Made by a program: the position numbers and the translations under genes
Part shown: in pieces, positions 22,741 to 34,191 of the stretch
How positions within the stretch are numbered: the stretch's first letter is position 1
How the letters are laid out: each line of letters begins with the position of its first letter
The notes under the pieces: model-generated
Databases searched by the model: none
What the model saw: the letters and a program-made list of their open reading frames with translations, nothing else
Told to the model about the DNA's origin: nothing
Assembly (NCBI GenBank): GCA_031769625.1
Contig: JAUIMM010000126.1
Coordinates: 6,162,001 to 6,226,000 of the forward strand
Length of the DNA: 64,000 nucleotides
Origin: Taudactylus pleione
Lineage: Eukaryota; Chordata; Amphibia; Anura; Myobatrachidae
Direction of reading: 5' to 3'

Positions 22741-23930
22741 GATATCCTGATATACCCAGATGTATTGTCCTCAACCAATTCGGAGATGTCTCCATTTAAA
22801 GTAACCAATCGCGCTCAGTAGCAGCATAGCGGCACCGCCCACCACCCCTCGACTGACTACTGTGGTTTATCATCCAGACCTATAGTGTGTATTCAGAATA
22901 CTCTAATCGAGTCCAGAATTCATTGATACTGATAAGACTCAACTAATGGATAGCCTATCCGCATATTGTATTATAACTGTAAAAAGGGTTGTATTCTCTA
23001 TAATTCTTAAGTATCTCATTTCTTATATATTTAGATAATCACAGGAACATTTATTCCCTTTGTCTACAGTACCTGAATTGTAGTAAATATAGATTTTCGA
23101 TGTAGTGATAATGGTCACATGACCTCCATATTATACTAGTAAGTATAGGGACTGATTAAGGCTAAAGTAATAGACATACAATCATTGATCCTAATATAGT
23201 ATAAGTTAATGAAATCAATGATTGATACAATAATTATTTAAATACTGATGTCAAAAAGCAATCCACTGTATCCATAGATCCCCAATATTTATTAGAATGA
23301 TAATATCAATATTATAATGATATAAAGTAATGAATAATCATGATCATAAGATGGTAAATCATATACATATTAATTATTGTATGTACATAAGTTCCAGGCA
23401 CATCCATAACATAAAGCTATTATAATTGTATAATAAAGAGAATTAAATATTTATATCCATATGATGGTAAATTATATGCCTAATAATTATTACCATATCT
23501 ATATAGTTTCAACAGCACACTCATATTCATAAAAATTATTTTATGCAGGCAATATAGATAATTTGTTACCAATTAATAGTCCATATTGGACTATATATCT
23601 ATATCCATAAAATTGTATACAAAAAAAATCCACTATATAACCATAAAAATGACATACAGAAATCTGTGAAAATCCTTATAATATATAAAACATTTTTTTG
23701 TGTATAAAGAAATTTACCATATAGTAATACAAATATTTAAAAATAAAAAATTATATGCAATAATTATCAGTGAAAATCTCTATATGCAGTGATAGAAAAA
23801 TAATAATAATAAACCAGAAAATCAATAGATAAAATTAGTCTACATACATAAATATATACACACATACAGGTACATACATATATACATAAATACATATGTA
23901 CAATATACATAAAGAATAAAAATATAAATA

Positions 23931-24189
23931 ATGACTCAGTGTATTTAAGAGACCAAAAAGGTATCTGGTGAATGTGATTAAATTAGTGAATAAACAGTAC
24001 ATCACATAAAGAAAAACCATATCAGTGTAAAGTGAAGAATAATAATGAAAACAAAGACCCTGATCCATATTTAATATTAGTGATCAACCTAAAATAGGGT
24101 GACCAATAATTATCATTAAAAATAGTGATAATTGTGATAATATACATACATATACATATCCATACACACATATACAAATACCAAAACAA

Positions 24190-24238
<49 letters not shown>

Positions 24239-24480
24239 CATATGAAAAAGTAAAAGAGTAATTTTTTACATAAAATAGTAATAATAGTAATTCCGTGTAT
24301 TCAGGAGACCACAAGGTCTCTGGTAAGTGCAATTAAATTAATAATATGTGACATAAAGAAAAAACATACAAATATAAAGTGAAAAATAAAAGTAATGACC
24401 CTGATCCAAATTTGATATTAGCAATTAGCCTTAAATAAGTTGACCAATGATTATCATCAAAAATTTTGATCATTTTCCAT
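23931..24480. repeat. Diverged 0.34-kb tandem duplication in PLE-3 tail
   Basis: 23931-24140 and 24289-24480 share diverged blocks: GTGTATT..GAGACCA..GGT, then CATAAAGAAAAA, then GACCCTGATCCA and TGACCAAT. A (CA)n(TA)n tract (24190-24232) lies between them. Confidence 0.7.
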
Positions 24481-24684
24481 GTAAGGATCCATGGGACTGT
24501 ATATATCCATATATAGAATGGATCCAATAATTTATCAATGAAAAGGCCAAATGTTTCTAAATCTCACAAATATGCTAGATCATAAAGTGAATTAATCATC
24601 TTTATTTCATAGGGAAAGAAGGGAAAGAAAGAGGGGGAAAAAAGGAGATTATACTGTTCTCTTAATTTATTCCCTACAAGTTCA

Positions 24685-24803
24685 TTACTTCAAAAAGGTT
24701 GTATAGTTGTTTTCTTCATTTAAGCCTCTAGGTGTTAGTGTATCCATGAGAAAGAAAAGTCTCATCTCTTGTTTCAGGAGTTCACAATCAATATCTCCCC
24801 CTC
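24685..24803 (-). pseudogene. PLE-3 endonuclease C-terminal remnant
   Basis: Reads RGGDIDCELLKQEMRLFFLM, then DTLTPRGLNEENN. It aligns with the PLE-1 terminus (GGDRSKRLLQIEAQW, TLQPYGLNE). The fragment starts exactly at the insertion boundary, so the rest of the protein was lost by 5' truncation. Confidence 0.8.
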
Positions 24804-24894
24804 TGGAATAAGGCTGCAACGTAACAAAATGTGGATAAAGTGAAGCGCTGTGAATACTTTCTGGATGCACTGCATACAATATGTATGTATGTGT

Positions 24895-25189
24895 GTATAT
24901 ATATATATTTATATATATATGCTGTATATTATATATATATACACTGTATATATATATATATATATATATACTGTATATATTTAGTAGTCCAAAGCAGCAC
25001 TCACATCACCATATCCTCAATGGTCAACCAATCCTTATGGGATCCTTGATGTGTATGGTGCACTATTGTATCTCCTGAAGATGGTCCGGACAGGACTGAA
25101 ACATTGACAATGGAATTATCTGTATACTCATGGTTTATGTGAGGAATAAAGTGTAATACTTCTTATGTGTATAAAGCTGGTGAGTGCCC

Positions 25190-25228
<39 letters not shown>

Positions 25229-25230
25229 GT
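24895..25230. repeat. (TA)n tracts and a PLE-like 3' end
   Basis: TA-rich microsatellites at 24897-24980 and 25193-25226 flank a 200-base segment. At 25072-25115 this reads CTCCTGAAGATGGTCC, GGACAGGACTGAAACATTGAC. That is CTGAAGA, a GGTCC/GGACT stem and GAAAC, the hammerhead-like arrangement of PLE tails, followed by AATAAAG. Confidence 0.5.
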
Positions 25231-25244
25231 TGTCTTGGATTATA

Positions 25245-25500
25245 TACTGCTGCTACAAGTCATGCTGTGTAGATTATTGTGGCTGTCTCCTAATTCACCT
25301 ATTTGCTATCTGGATTAACTGTCCTGCATTTAATCCTGTGGATGCTGGTTCTGATTCTGCAATTTCCCTGACCCTGTAAAATATATGTATCTACTTCAGT
25401 CAATACCCTGTGATCACTCTTGTATTTTATAAGCCCTAACTGCCTGAGCTTCAGTCCTGGCAGTCGCCTAAGTACCGGAGAGTGCATTCAACTCTATGGG
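25245..25500. repeat. Copy 2 of the local repeat
   Basis: TGTGTAGATTATTGTGGCTG..CCTGTGGATGCTGGTTCTGA matches 27790-28040, including GCCTAAGTACCGG and the run up to CTATGGGAACAAC. Confidence 0.75.
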
Positions 25501-25971
25501 AACAACGGGTGGTTGTTAAAAGCAGAAGATCTCTAGGGGTCTATACATATTCAGGGGTGTTTCATAACATTATTATCAGCCAACATTAAATATTCAGATG
25601 GAAGATGAATCCTGCCCAAGTCCTAGCCTATCAGCTTATTATCATCAGCCAACATTAAATATTCAGCTGGAAGATGAATCCTGCCCAAGTCCTAGCCTAT
25701 CAGCATCACACTTGCAAATAAATCAAACCATAGATTTCCATAAATTACGTAAGTTATGTGTAATAATGTGAAATGACACAGGGAAAAAATATTAAACACG
25801 CTTACTGAAATTTATTTAATACTTCGTACAAAAGCCATTGTTGGCAATGACAGCTTCAAGATGCCTCCTGTATGGAGAAACTAGTCACATGCATTGCCCA
25901 GGTGTGATTTTGGCCCGTTTTTCCACACAGTCTACAAATCTTGAAGATTCCATGGGCTTCTTTTATGAACT

Positions 25972-26364
25972 ATGGCCCTCATTCAGAGCCGTACGCTCTG
26001 AGCAGAGCGCACGCTCTGAATGAGGGCCGGGCTCCATTTTCATGGAGCGTCCTCCTGGACGCTCGTATAGCTGTGGGTCACCACCCACAGGCTATACGAG
26101 CATGCTTTGTTATGGCCGCGATGGTCGAGACCATCGCGACCATCGAAATTGCGAGCCGGAGCCTGCGGTTGAGGTTTTCAACCGCAAGCTCCGGAGTGAT
26201 TTTGGCTCTATCAGAGCCAAAATCACTCCCACTGACATCACTAGTGATATCAGTGGGCCGGCTTCTGACGGGAGGCGTTCCCATGGGAATGCGCATGCTC
26301 AGTCCAGAACATCGACCCACTTGCGAGTGGACAGCCGCTTGCGAGTGGGTCTGAATCAGGCCCC
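25972..26364. mobile_element. Hairpin-mosaic foldback element, copy A
   Basis: About 390 bases within the Tc1-2 transposase. Ends are GGCCCTCATTCAGA and, inverted, GGCCTGATTCAGA. The interior is a chain of separate short perfect or near-perfect hairpins, for example AGTGATTTTGGCTC / GAGCCAAAATCACT (26197-26229) and CCCACTGACATCACT / AGTGATATCAGTGGG (26228-26257). It is far more GC-rich than its surroundings. A TA target site is possible. Open frames across it are by-products of the hairpins. Confidence 0.82.
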
Positions 26365-26369
26365 ATGAT

Positions 26370-27171
26370 CTTTAGTTCTTTCCATAGATTTTCAATTAGA
26401 TTCAAGTCAGATGATTGGCTGGGCCATTATAGAAGCTTTATTTTCTTTCTATGAAAGCAATTGAGATTGTCTTCAGCATCCTGGTAGATGGCAGCAGATT
26501 TTTATCAAGAATGTCTGTACATTTTTTCATTCATCCTTACTTCAACCATATGAAGTATGCCAGTACCGTATGCTGAAGAAAAGCCCCACACCATGATGTT
26601 CCCACCTCCAAACTTCAATGTTGGTATGGTTTTTTGGGGTGATGTGCAGTGCCATTTCTCCTCCAAACATGGTGTGTATTATGGCATCCAAAGAGTTACA
26701 TTTTGGTCTCACCTGACCAGACTATATTCTCCCAGTATTTCACAGGCTTATTCAAATGTTGTGCAGCAAACTTTAAATGAGCTTCAATATGATTTTTCTT
26801 CAGCAATGGTGTCTTTTGTGGTAAGTGTGCATACAGACCATGGTAGTTGAGTGCATTACTTATTGTTTTCTTTGAAACAATGGACCTGCTAGTTTCGGGT
26901 CTTTCTGAAGCTCTCCACAAGTGGTCCTTGGCTCTTGGACAACTCTTCTGATAATTTTTTTCACTCCTCTGTCAGAAATCTTGTGATGAGCACCTAGTCG
27001 TGGCCTTTTTATGGTGAACTGATGTTCTTTCCACTTCTGGATTATGGCCCCAACAGTGCTCATTGGAACATTCAGAAGTTTAGTAACCCTTCTATAACCA
27101 ATGCCATCAGTATGTTTTGCAACAATAAGGTTGCAAAGGTCTTGAGAGAGCTCTTTGCTTTTACCCATCAT
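26370..27171 (-). pseudogene. Tc1-2 transposase pseudogene
   Basis: Starts MMGKSKELSQDLCNLIVAKH and has the helix-turn-helix GYRRVTKLLNVPMSTVGAI and the KRPRLGAHHKISDR linker. A frame change near 26890 gives SKKTISNALNYHGLYAHLPQ and then KYWENIVWSGETK. There the first catalytic Asp (usually WSDETK) is Gly. Further on GGGNIMVWGFSSAYGTG and QSSDLNLIENLWKELK are visible, with stops between. The last 60 residues lie beyond the inserted foldback element (25800-25970). It is inactive. Confidence 0.88.
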
Positions 27172-27541
27172 GAGATGTTTCTTGTGTGAGAACTTGGTAA
27201 TGGAACACTTTTTTATAGGCCATCAGTTGGGACTGAACCAGTTTATATTAATTTGCACTGACAAGGGGAAGGATTGCTTCCTAATTACTGATAGATTTCA
27301 GCTATATTCTTGGCTTTCCATTACTTTTTGCACCTCCCTTTCTTTATGAGTTCAATACTTTTTCCCTGTGTCCTTTCACATTATTACACATAACTTAATT
27401 TATGGACATATATGGTTTGATTTCTTAGCATGTGTGTACTGCATAGGTTGTTACTGATATTTGGTGAATATTTCATAATAGCCCCATTACAAATATATTT
27501 ATTGAGAAAAATGTTGATATGTTCAATACTTATGTTACCTT

Positions 27542-27548
<7 letters not shown>

Positions 27549-27591
<43 letters not shown>

Positions 27592-27717
27592 GCTGTGTGG
27601 ATTATGTGCATCTGCTACACTTTCAAGTCTTGCTGTGTGGATTAATGTTGCTATCTGCTAAATTGCCTGTTTGCTATCTAGACTAACTGTCCTGCAATTA
27701 ACCCTGTGGATGCTTAT

Positions 27718-27757
<40 letters not shown>

Positions 27758-27760
27758 GCT
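27549..27760. repeat. (TA)n tracts inside the local repeat
   Basis: TA microsatellites at 27549-27590 and 27715-27757 separate repeat units that begin GCTGTGTGGATT / GCTGTGTTGGATT. Confidence 0.85.
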
Positions 27761-28040
27761 GTGTTGGATTCTGTGCTGCTGTTACCAGTCTTGCTGTGCA
27801 GATTACTGTGGCTTTCTGCTAATTCACCTGTTTGCTATCCAGATTACCTGTTCTGCAATTAGCCCTGTGGATGCTTGTTCTGATTCTGCAATTACTCTGT
27901 TCCTGTAAACTATATGTATCTACTCCAGCTAATATCGTGTGTTCACCCTTGTATTGTATAAGCCCCTACTGACTGAGCTTAAATTCTGGTGGCTGCCTAA
28001 GTACCGGTGAGTGTATTCAACGCTATGGGAACAACAGATC
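27590..28040. repeat. Copies 3 and 4 of the local repeat
   Basis: Two tandem related units (27600-27715, 27760-27880) with CTGTGTGGATTA, CTGCAATTA and CCTGTGGATGCTT. The second continues into the long form seen at 25340-25500. Confidence 0.75.
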
Positions 28041-28524
28041 ATTGTTATAGACAGCACATCTCAGCAGTAGGCTCTAGGTGTCTTATACATTCACAGGGGA
28101 ATCTCTTAACATTTAAATAAAAAAAACAATTGCTTTATATTTTTTGTAATTTTTTAATTGACCTAAAATTACCCCAAAAGCAGATTTTTATTGGATATCA
28201 CTGGTATTCTGAGCATGCAAGATAATGAGAAAATGGACACAATATGTGCTAATTATTTGCCCCATAAATCATGCTCTCTGTTGGATATGCCCCATAATGT
28301 CTATATATTAGCACTCCAAGCTAGCATTACATACCCCATAGGCCAATCAAAGAGTTTAGTATTATTTATTTATCCAGATAGTTCCACTACTTTAGCACAT
28401 ACAATAGAAAGCTATATAATTCTGTCTTTCTTATAGGTCATGGTCAGGATTTCAAAGACTATGTTCAATATAATAGTCAGAAATGCATTGAATTTTATTA
28501 GTAACAGTACAAATGTTGCTGTAC

Positions 28525-29090
28525 AGACAAAAGGTCAACAGGATTAAAATGGAAACAGGATTAAAAGGTTGCTGGGTAAATGGTCAACATAGACTTAGGT
28601 CTTATTTTAATCTGAATCCTAGCCCTAACCCTCCCCATAGTGCCTAACCCTAATGCTCCCCATGGTGCCTAACCCTAAACATCCCCCTGGTGCCTAACCC
28701 TAAACATTCCCCTGCTGCTTTACCTTAGCCCACCCCCTAGTGCTTAACCCTAATGCTCCCCATGGTGCCTAACCCTAAACATCCCCCTGGTGCCTAACCC
28801 TAAACATTCCCCTGGTGCTTTACCTTAGCCCGCCCCCTAGTGCTTAACCCTAAGCATCCCCTTCCTTAGTCTAACCCTCTGCCAAGAACCTAACCTTACA
28901 CCTAATGCAAACCCTAACCCTAATCCAAAACCTAACCTTAAAAATCATGAAAAATGATGTCAACCTTTTTTGCACAGACCAATCGTAAGTTGACCCTTTA
29001 ACCCTGTCAACTTTATGCACTATTGATGATTTACCTGCCGACCTTTTAAGGCTGTTGACCGTTTAACCCTCTTGACCTATTCACTGTCTA
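28525..29090. repeat. Telomere-like CCTAACCCTAA minisatellite
   Basis: 28610-28935 is built from GTGCCTAACCCTAA-type monomers of about 30 bases inside a 100-base higher-order period (28651-28750 and 28751-28850 nearly identical). It is flanked on both sides by GTCAAC/GGTCAAC words (28530-28590, 28955-29075), which suggests the array is the interior of a larger repeat and not a fused telomere. Confidence 0.75.
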
Positions 29091-29873
29091 TCATATGGTG
29101 TCTATCTATTGACTGCCTATCTGGTTACTGTCTATCTACCAACTGGCTACTATCAGGTAGTGAATTTATCAAGGACAGAATATTTTTACCAGTGTACACC
29201 CTATTTCACACACTGAGGGTCTCTTATGAACTACAGCTAATCTCAAAACCATACTCTATTTATACCTCAAGTAAGTGGCAGTGTTATGCAATGCATCATG
29301 GAGTCTGTGTCACTCCCAAACCCTACTATCAGCCCAAAACAGCTGAAACCATGACATGCCACATGTTACCAGTCCTCCAGGGATCAATTAGTGACATCAC
29401 AAGCCCAAGTGAGGTGCATTGTCTTGTGTCATAGTGTTAAAAGGGACACCCATGGGTCTTCTGCTCCCATATCCCTTGGAAGCTAAAGAATGTTGCACTG
29501 AATGGCTGGATATACGACTGGTACTTCCTGCTATGAAAGTGGATGTGATGTGAACCAGTGTTGCTTATCTGTTACCATGGACAATTCTGGCCAGATGCAA
29601 CTGGTCATGATCATTAAGCACTGATGATTCACCACTGTGCTGCTCATGGTGGTTCAAAATGCCTTCCATGGGGTATTCCCAGTACACATGACAGCATTGA
29701 TTTAATAATGTTAAATGTCTGGAAAACTTTGGAAATGGAATGTGCCATCAGTTGAGCTCCCACTTTTATGCACCATTTGAATTACAATAATTCATGTAGC
29801 CTTGCTATGAGCAGCCTAGCTGGTGTTTAAACTAACTAACAAGATGTCAGATTACAACTGATGCATGTCAGTG

Positions 29874-30232
29874 CCTGAAAGAGGTATCTCTGGATTACAA
29901 ATGGACTGTGTATTTTATGCCGCACACTTGCGGCAATGTTGGCGCTGCTGTGCCACTAGTAGCTTGTACTGTACAACATGTCACTAATCGGTACACATCA
30001 GTAAGTGCTTCACTGCTGCACTGTAGAAAGTGGTGTGCAGCGCTCACACAGTGAAAGCATTACTTAGAATTTAGTAGTGGGGTCTGAGCAGTGGTGTATA
30101 AAACCATCACTGAACTAAAAGTCTCAGCCCAGAAAGAGGTGTCTCTGGATAACAAACTGACTGTGCATTTTTTGCCGCAGACTTGCAGCATTGTTGGCAC
30201 TCCTGTGCCACTAGGAGCTTGTACAACCTGTG
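29874..30232. repeat. Diverged tandem duplication, period about 257
   Basis: GAAAGAGGTATCTCTGGATT..GAGCTTGT-type sequence at 29876-29975 recurs at 30133-30232 with many substitutions. Confidence 0.75.
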
Positions 30233-30319
30233 CATGCATACTCCTCGATGCATTAATATTAATTGTCATGTATCTTGCATGCTGCTCTCTTTATACTCTA
30301 CTAAAATGGCTGTGAGGCA

Positions 30320-31735
30320 GTGTCACATCTGTATTTACAAAAAATGATGTATATAAGAAAGTATTTACTTAGTAACTCAACTTCTCCAAATTGTGGTAGC
30401 TTTTATCATCTTCAGAAAACACTTCTGTAATTATTTGTAGTTTGCATTTTCCAGGCATGTTGTGTGCTTGTGACCCTGTGAATGATGGGTATATGTATAT
30501 TTATACATAATAAATGGAGAGAGGATTCATCTCTGAGAGATGGAAATACCTCGAACAAATCTTATAATATTTCTGCATCTATGTTAATGCATAACAATAG
30601 CTTTAGCATTTTAATAATTTAAACTTTTTTCAATTCATGGAGTTTGATTATTAGATATATTTCATTTTTGTTAAATCTTTAAATCAACAGAAAAGTTTTA
30701 GGATAATAGCCTCTAAATAATTCATGCATTTCACATGGATAAATTAATGTGAAACATAATAAATTGACTCAAAACATAGGTTTTTGCTAGCAGTGATTGA
30801 TTTTAATATTTCCAAGCAATACATTTACATTTCTAATCTGTTCTTAATAGCATTCTGTATTCTTAAAACTGTTATATGGAAAAGTAGGAAAAAAAGAAAT
30901 CATAGTACTTACTATTAATCATTATTATAGTTTTCATAGCATAGGAACAATTAATATATTATGTATAGACAAAGGATCTGCTATGAAAAAGCCTATTTTT
31001 ATTCTCTTAAATTGGGACAAATGAATCTAAAGACCAAGCTAATAAAATGACACATGTATTGTTATGTTTATATATTATATTATGTTATATTATATGTTAA
31101 GATATATCTTAGATTTAAAGTTGTGATTTTAGTAGATTTTTCATACAATGTCTTCTTTTTTCTCTTTAAATGCTCTAATCATAACTGCTACAGAATTTCA
31201 TTCATATGTGTGATATGTTCATTAACCTCAATTATTCTTATTGCTGAGAAAGATAAACTTAACAGCTATAACTAAAAAAAAATAGAATATGTTTTATCTC
31301 AACAAATTAGCTTTCAATTATTTAATTCAATTAATTTCAACTTCAATTAAAGTTATAGATCATCTATTTCCTACAACAATAAGACATGCACATTTTAATC
31401 ATCGATTTACACAAAATAATAATTTTGTATTGTTACAACTATGCTAAAATGTTAGCAAGCAGAGGAATTTACACCAAATTAAAGAACAGTATATTCATTT
31501 TTAAACTACTAATATGGATTCAAGATAAGTCACCTTGGTCCACCTATTCCACCACTTTTTTATTGAAAAAAAACATAATTATTTTCATAAAGAAAGCAAA
31601 AAACAAACATAAGACATTACATTCAAGTGTACTGGATCACAGCACAGCTAAAACACAATACACCACAAAACATGGATTATTCATACATTATAGTACATCA
31701 CTAGACATATAGCATAAGATTTCCTACACTATGCA
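30320..31735. other. AT-rich region without recognisable genes
   Basis: No supported frame or repeat structure. The short frames here are typical of AT-rich noise. Confidence 0.5.
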
Positions 31736-32031
31736 TCAGGTGCTGCACTATTCACTCAAAACTCAATTCAAACAATACACAGTCAACAAGGTCAATGGGT
31801 GTGGTAGGGACGAAGGGTGGATTGAGAGTAAATCTCATGCCCGAAGCTTTATTGAAGGACAGAACCATAAGGGGAGGGTGAAAAAATAGAAAAACATATC
31901 AGCAAAACATCAAGTAATGTGAAATGGTCACAGGCTCAAACCTTATTTGCAGAGTCACATGTGGGGAAAGGGAAGAAGGGGGGTTTGATCATTTTCTTTC
32001 TTAGGATGACCATTGTGGATTAGTCTCTTAA

Positions 32032-32046
32032 TAGGTTGTGGATCAG
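32032..32046 (+). repeat. Left TSD of 720-bp-unit element copy B
   Basis: TAGGTTGTGGATCAG, repeated exactly at 33809-33823. Confidence 0.9.
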
Positions 32047-33808
32047 AAAAAAAAGGGATTTTCCCTCCAGCACACTGCAGCAAAATCAACAAAAATACTT
32101 GAATCCTACATGATAAAAGAAATTCAGAGGTATTGGTTTACATACATTTGCAAATATATGAATAAGTGCTGGGCCAACATCAAGGCTCCTCTATTCCAGC
32201 ATCCCTAACATTATGGGGTTCACGTCCGAGATGCAGGGAACCCCAAAAGAATCCAGTCAAGGACTATCCCCAGGGCATCACACGAAAAATGGAAAAAAGG
32301 TGAAAGTGAAGTGTAAAGTATGGTTGTGTAAAGATAAATCAATGAGTGTTAATGGTAAGGGGTTAAAATTACATAAATAATAGACAAACAAATAGAAAAG
32401 TGATAAAAAAATATCTATGTGAATTAAGTGGTGATGCCCTGAAAAAAGGCCCAGCCAGAGCAACTTCAGGGGTCCCACACCCAAACGCTCACTCCAAAAT
32501 AATTGTTGCTACCTAATAGTAGCACCCACTCTGGGTCATATAATTACAAATTAATGTACTGCATAATAACAGTACTTGTATTAGCTGAGAGCAGACTCAC
32601 CTAGAAGGTACCCCAGAATCCTCCTAATGGCACTATTCAGACCAACACATCCTCCCAATGCTGGCTCCTTTCATGCCTCACAAAACTGCAAACAAAAAGT
32701 ATGGTGGTCACTCACATCAACTTAATGACATTGCACAGGTGCTTGTAAAGGGTGGGGTTTACACTGAGCTACAGAAAAAAAAGGGATTTTCCCTCCAGCA
32801 CACTGCAGCAAAATCAACAAAAATACTTGAATCCTACATGATAATAGAAATTCAGAGGTATTGGTTTACATACATTTGCAAATATATGAATAAGTGCTGG
32901 GCCAACATCAAGGCTCCTCTATACCAGCATCCCTAACATTATGGGGTTCACGTCCGAGATGCAGGGAACCCCAAAAGAATCCAGTCAAGGACTATCCCCA
33001 GGGCATCACACGAAAAATGGAAAAAAGGTGAAAGTGAAGTGTAAAGTATGGTTGTGTAAAGATAAATCAATGAGTGTTAATGGTAAGGGGTTAAAATCAC
33101 ATAAATAATAGACAAACAAATAGAAAGGTGATAAAAAAATATCTATGTGAATTAAGTGGTGATGCCCTGAAAAAAGGCCCAGCCAGAGCAACTTCAGGGG
33201 TCCCACACCCAAACGCTCACTCCAAAATAGTTGTTGCTACCTAATAGTAGCATCCACTCTGGGTCATATAATTACAAATTAATGTACTGCATAATAACAG
33301 TACATGTATAAGCTGAGAGCAGACTCACCTAGAAGGTACCCCAGAAACCTCCTAATGGCACTATTCAGACCAACACATCCTCCCAATGCTGGCTCCTTTC
33401 ATGCCTCACAAAACTGCAAACAAAAAGTATGGTGGTCGCTCACATCAACTTAATGACATTGCACAGGTCCATTTTTCGTGTGATGCCCTGGGGATAGTCC
33501 TTGGCTGGATTCTTTTGGGGTTCCCTGCATCTCAGACGTGAACCCCATAATGTTAGGAACGCTGGTATAGAGGAGCCTTGACGTTAGCCCAGTGCTTATT
33601 CATATATTTGCAAATGTATGTAAACCAATACCTCTGAATTTCTATTATCATGCAGGATTCAAGTATTTTTGTTGATTTTGCTGCAGTGTGCTGGAGGGAA
33701 AATCTCTTTTTTTTATTTTTTTCTGCAGCTCAGTGTAAACCCCACCACTTTACAAGCACCTGTGCAATGTCATTAAGTTGATGTGAGCGACCACCATACT
33801 TTTTGTTT
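32047..33808 (-). mobile_element. 720-bp-unit element, copy B
   Basis: 1,762 bases between exact 15-bp repeats TAGGTTGTGGATCAG (32032-32046, 33809-33823). On the plus strand it shows nearly two direct units of about 728 bp (32047-33468) and then a 340-base inverted piece (33469-33808). Read on the minus strand, this is a short direct part followed by inverted units, as in copy A. It begins at the same unit position (AAACAAAAAGTATGG), switches orientation after GGGCATCACACGAAAA, and ends at the same unit position. Units are clearly related to copy A but diverged by roughly a fifth, by eye. Confidence 0.82.
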
Positions 33809-33823
33809 TAGGTTGTGGATCAG
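33809..33823 (+). repeat. Right TSD of 720-bp-unit element copy B
   Basis: Second exact copy of the 15-bp repeat. The LINE remnant resumes beside it. Confidence 0.9.
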
Positions 33824-34190
33824 CCTGCTACAGTCCTGGATAAACATCTCCTCCCTATTTAGAATGAGGTGGTTCCTAGGAAGCCACAAAACATCTTCAA
33901 CACAGTCCATAAGGTACCAGGCCTCCTGGATTGCCCCATAGGTATTGGTGCCAGGAAATAGTCTGTAAAGTAAGAAGTAATAGGAAGGATGTTACTGGGT
34001 CCACTATCTGGGTTCATGTTCCAGGGCATCAACAATGCCTGTGCAGAGGGAAAGTCCAAAAAGAGGTGCATAGATGTTCCCTTGTGGTTGATGCACCAGG
34101 GGCAATGTCTGTATTTGCCCAGGTTTCAGGCATGCATTAATGAACTAAGGGGTAGAGCCTCCTAGATGGCCATCCATGACAAGTCTTTCA
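33824..34190 (-). pseudogene. LINE ORF2 C-terminal zinc-knuckle region
   Basis: Reads RHCPWCINHKGTSMHLFLDF, then PSAQALLMPW. This matches the L1/Tx1 C-terminal CPxCGxxxExxxHLFxxCPxAxxxW motif, with the last Cys replaced (DFPSAQ for CPxA). Stops follow. It ends at the TSD of copy B. Confidence 0.72.
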
Positions 34191-34191
34191 A

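Larger units (their letters stand above)
21759..24803 (-). mobile_element. Penelope-like retroelement copy 3 (PLE-3), 5'-truncated, within Tc1-1
   Basis: 3,045 bases inserted in the right inverted repeat of Tc1-1, flanked by the 12-bp direct repeat TGGAATAAGGCT (21747-21758 and 24804-24815). The minus-strand 5' end is the last 40 residues of a PLE endonuclease. The rest is a long AT-rich 3' UTR with internal duplications and a hammerhead-like motif. 5' truncation and a TSD of this length fit target-primed insertion. The family differs from PLE-1/2. Confidence 0.8.
20851..24872 (-). mobile_element. Tc1 transposon copy 1 (Tc1-1), internally deleted and split
   Basis: The left inverted repeat starts CAGTGCATCTGGAAAGTATT at 20851 after a TA. 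Its inner part is matched by 21625-21758, and its outer part appears only at 24804-24872, ending in GGATGCACTG. Between these lies a 3-kb PLE bounded by TGGAATAAGGCT on both sides. The right-hand TA target dinucleotide now reads CA. The transposase lacks its catalytic half, so this was already a non-autonomous copy. Confidence 0.88.
25721..27423 (-). mobile_element. Tc1 transposon copy 2 (Tc1-2), split by a foldback element
   Basis: Inverted repeats of about 75 bases: left 25721-25795 (AATCAAACCATAGATTTCC...), right about 27345-27423 (…TATGGTTTGATT). They share the GTGTAATAATGTGAAA block. The left flank is TA; the right flank has mutated. The minus-strand transposase is interrupted at 25972-26364 by the hairpin-mosaic element. 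This family differs from Tc1-1 in both inverted repeat and protein. Confidence 0.87.

Noticed and set aside
24831..25078. Tyr/Ile-rich frames over TA tracts (also 27384-27862)
   Set aside because: Translations of (TA)n microsatellites.
25941..26368. Long overlapping frames at 25941-26368 and 48485-48973
   Set aside because: They are open on both strands because the hairpin-mosaic element is GC-rich and self-complementary. The encoded peptides mirror the hairpins.
28610..28935. True telomere or chromosome-fusion site
   Set aside because: Monomers are about 30 bases with non-telomeric spacers and a 100-base period; pure TTAGGG is absent.
32278..32484. 68-codon frame repeated at 33006-33212
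   Set aside because: Copies of the same 728-bp unit; no homology to known proteins.
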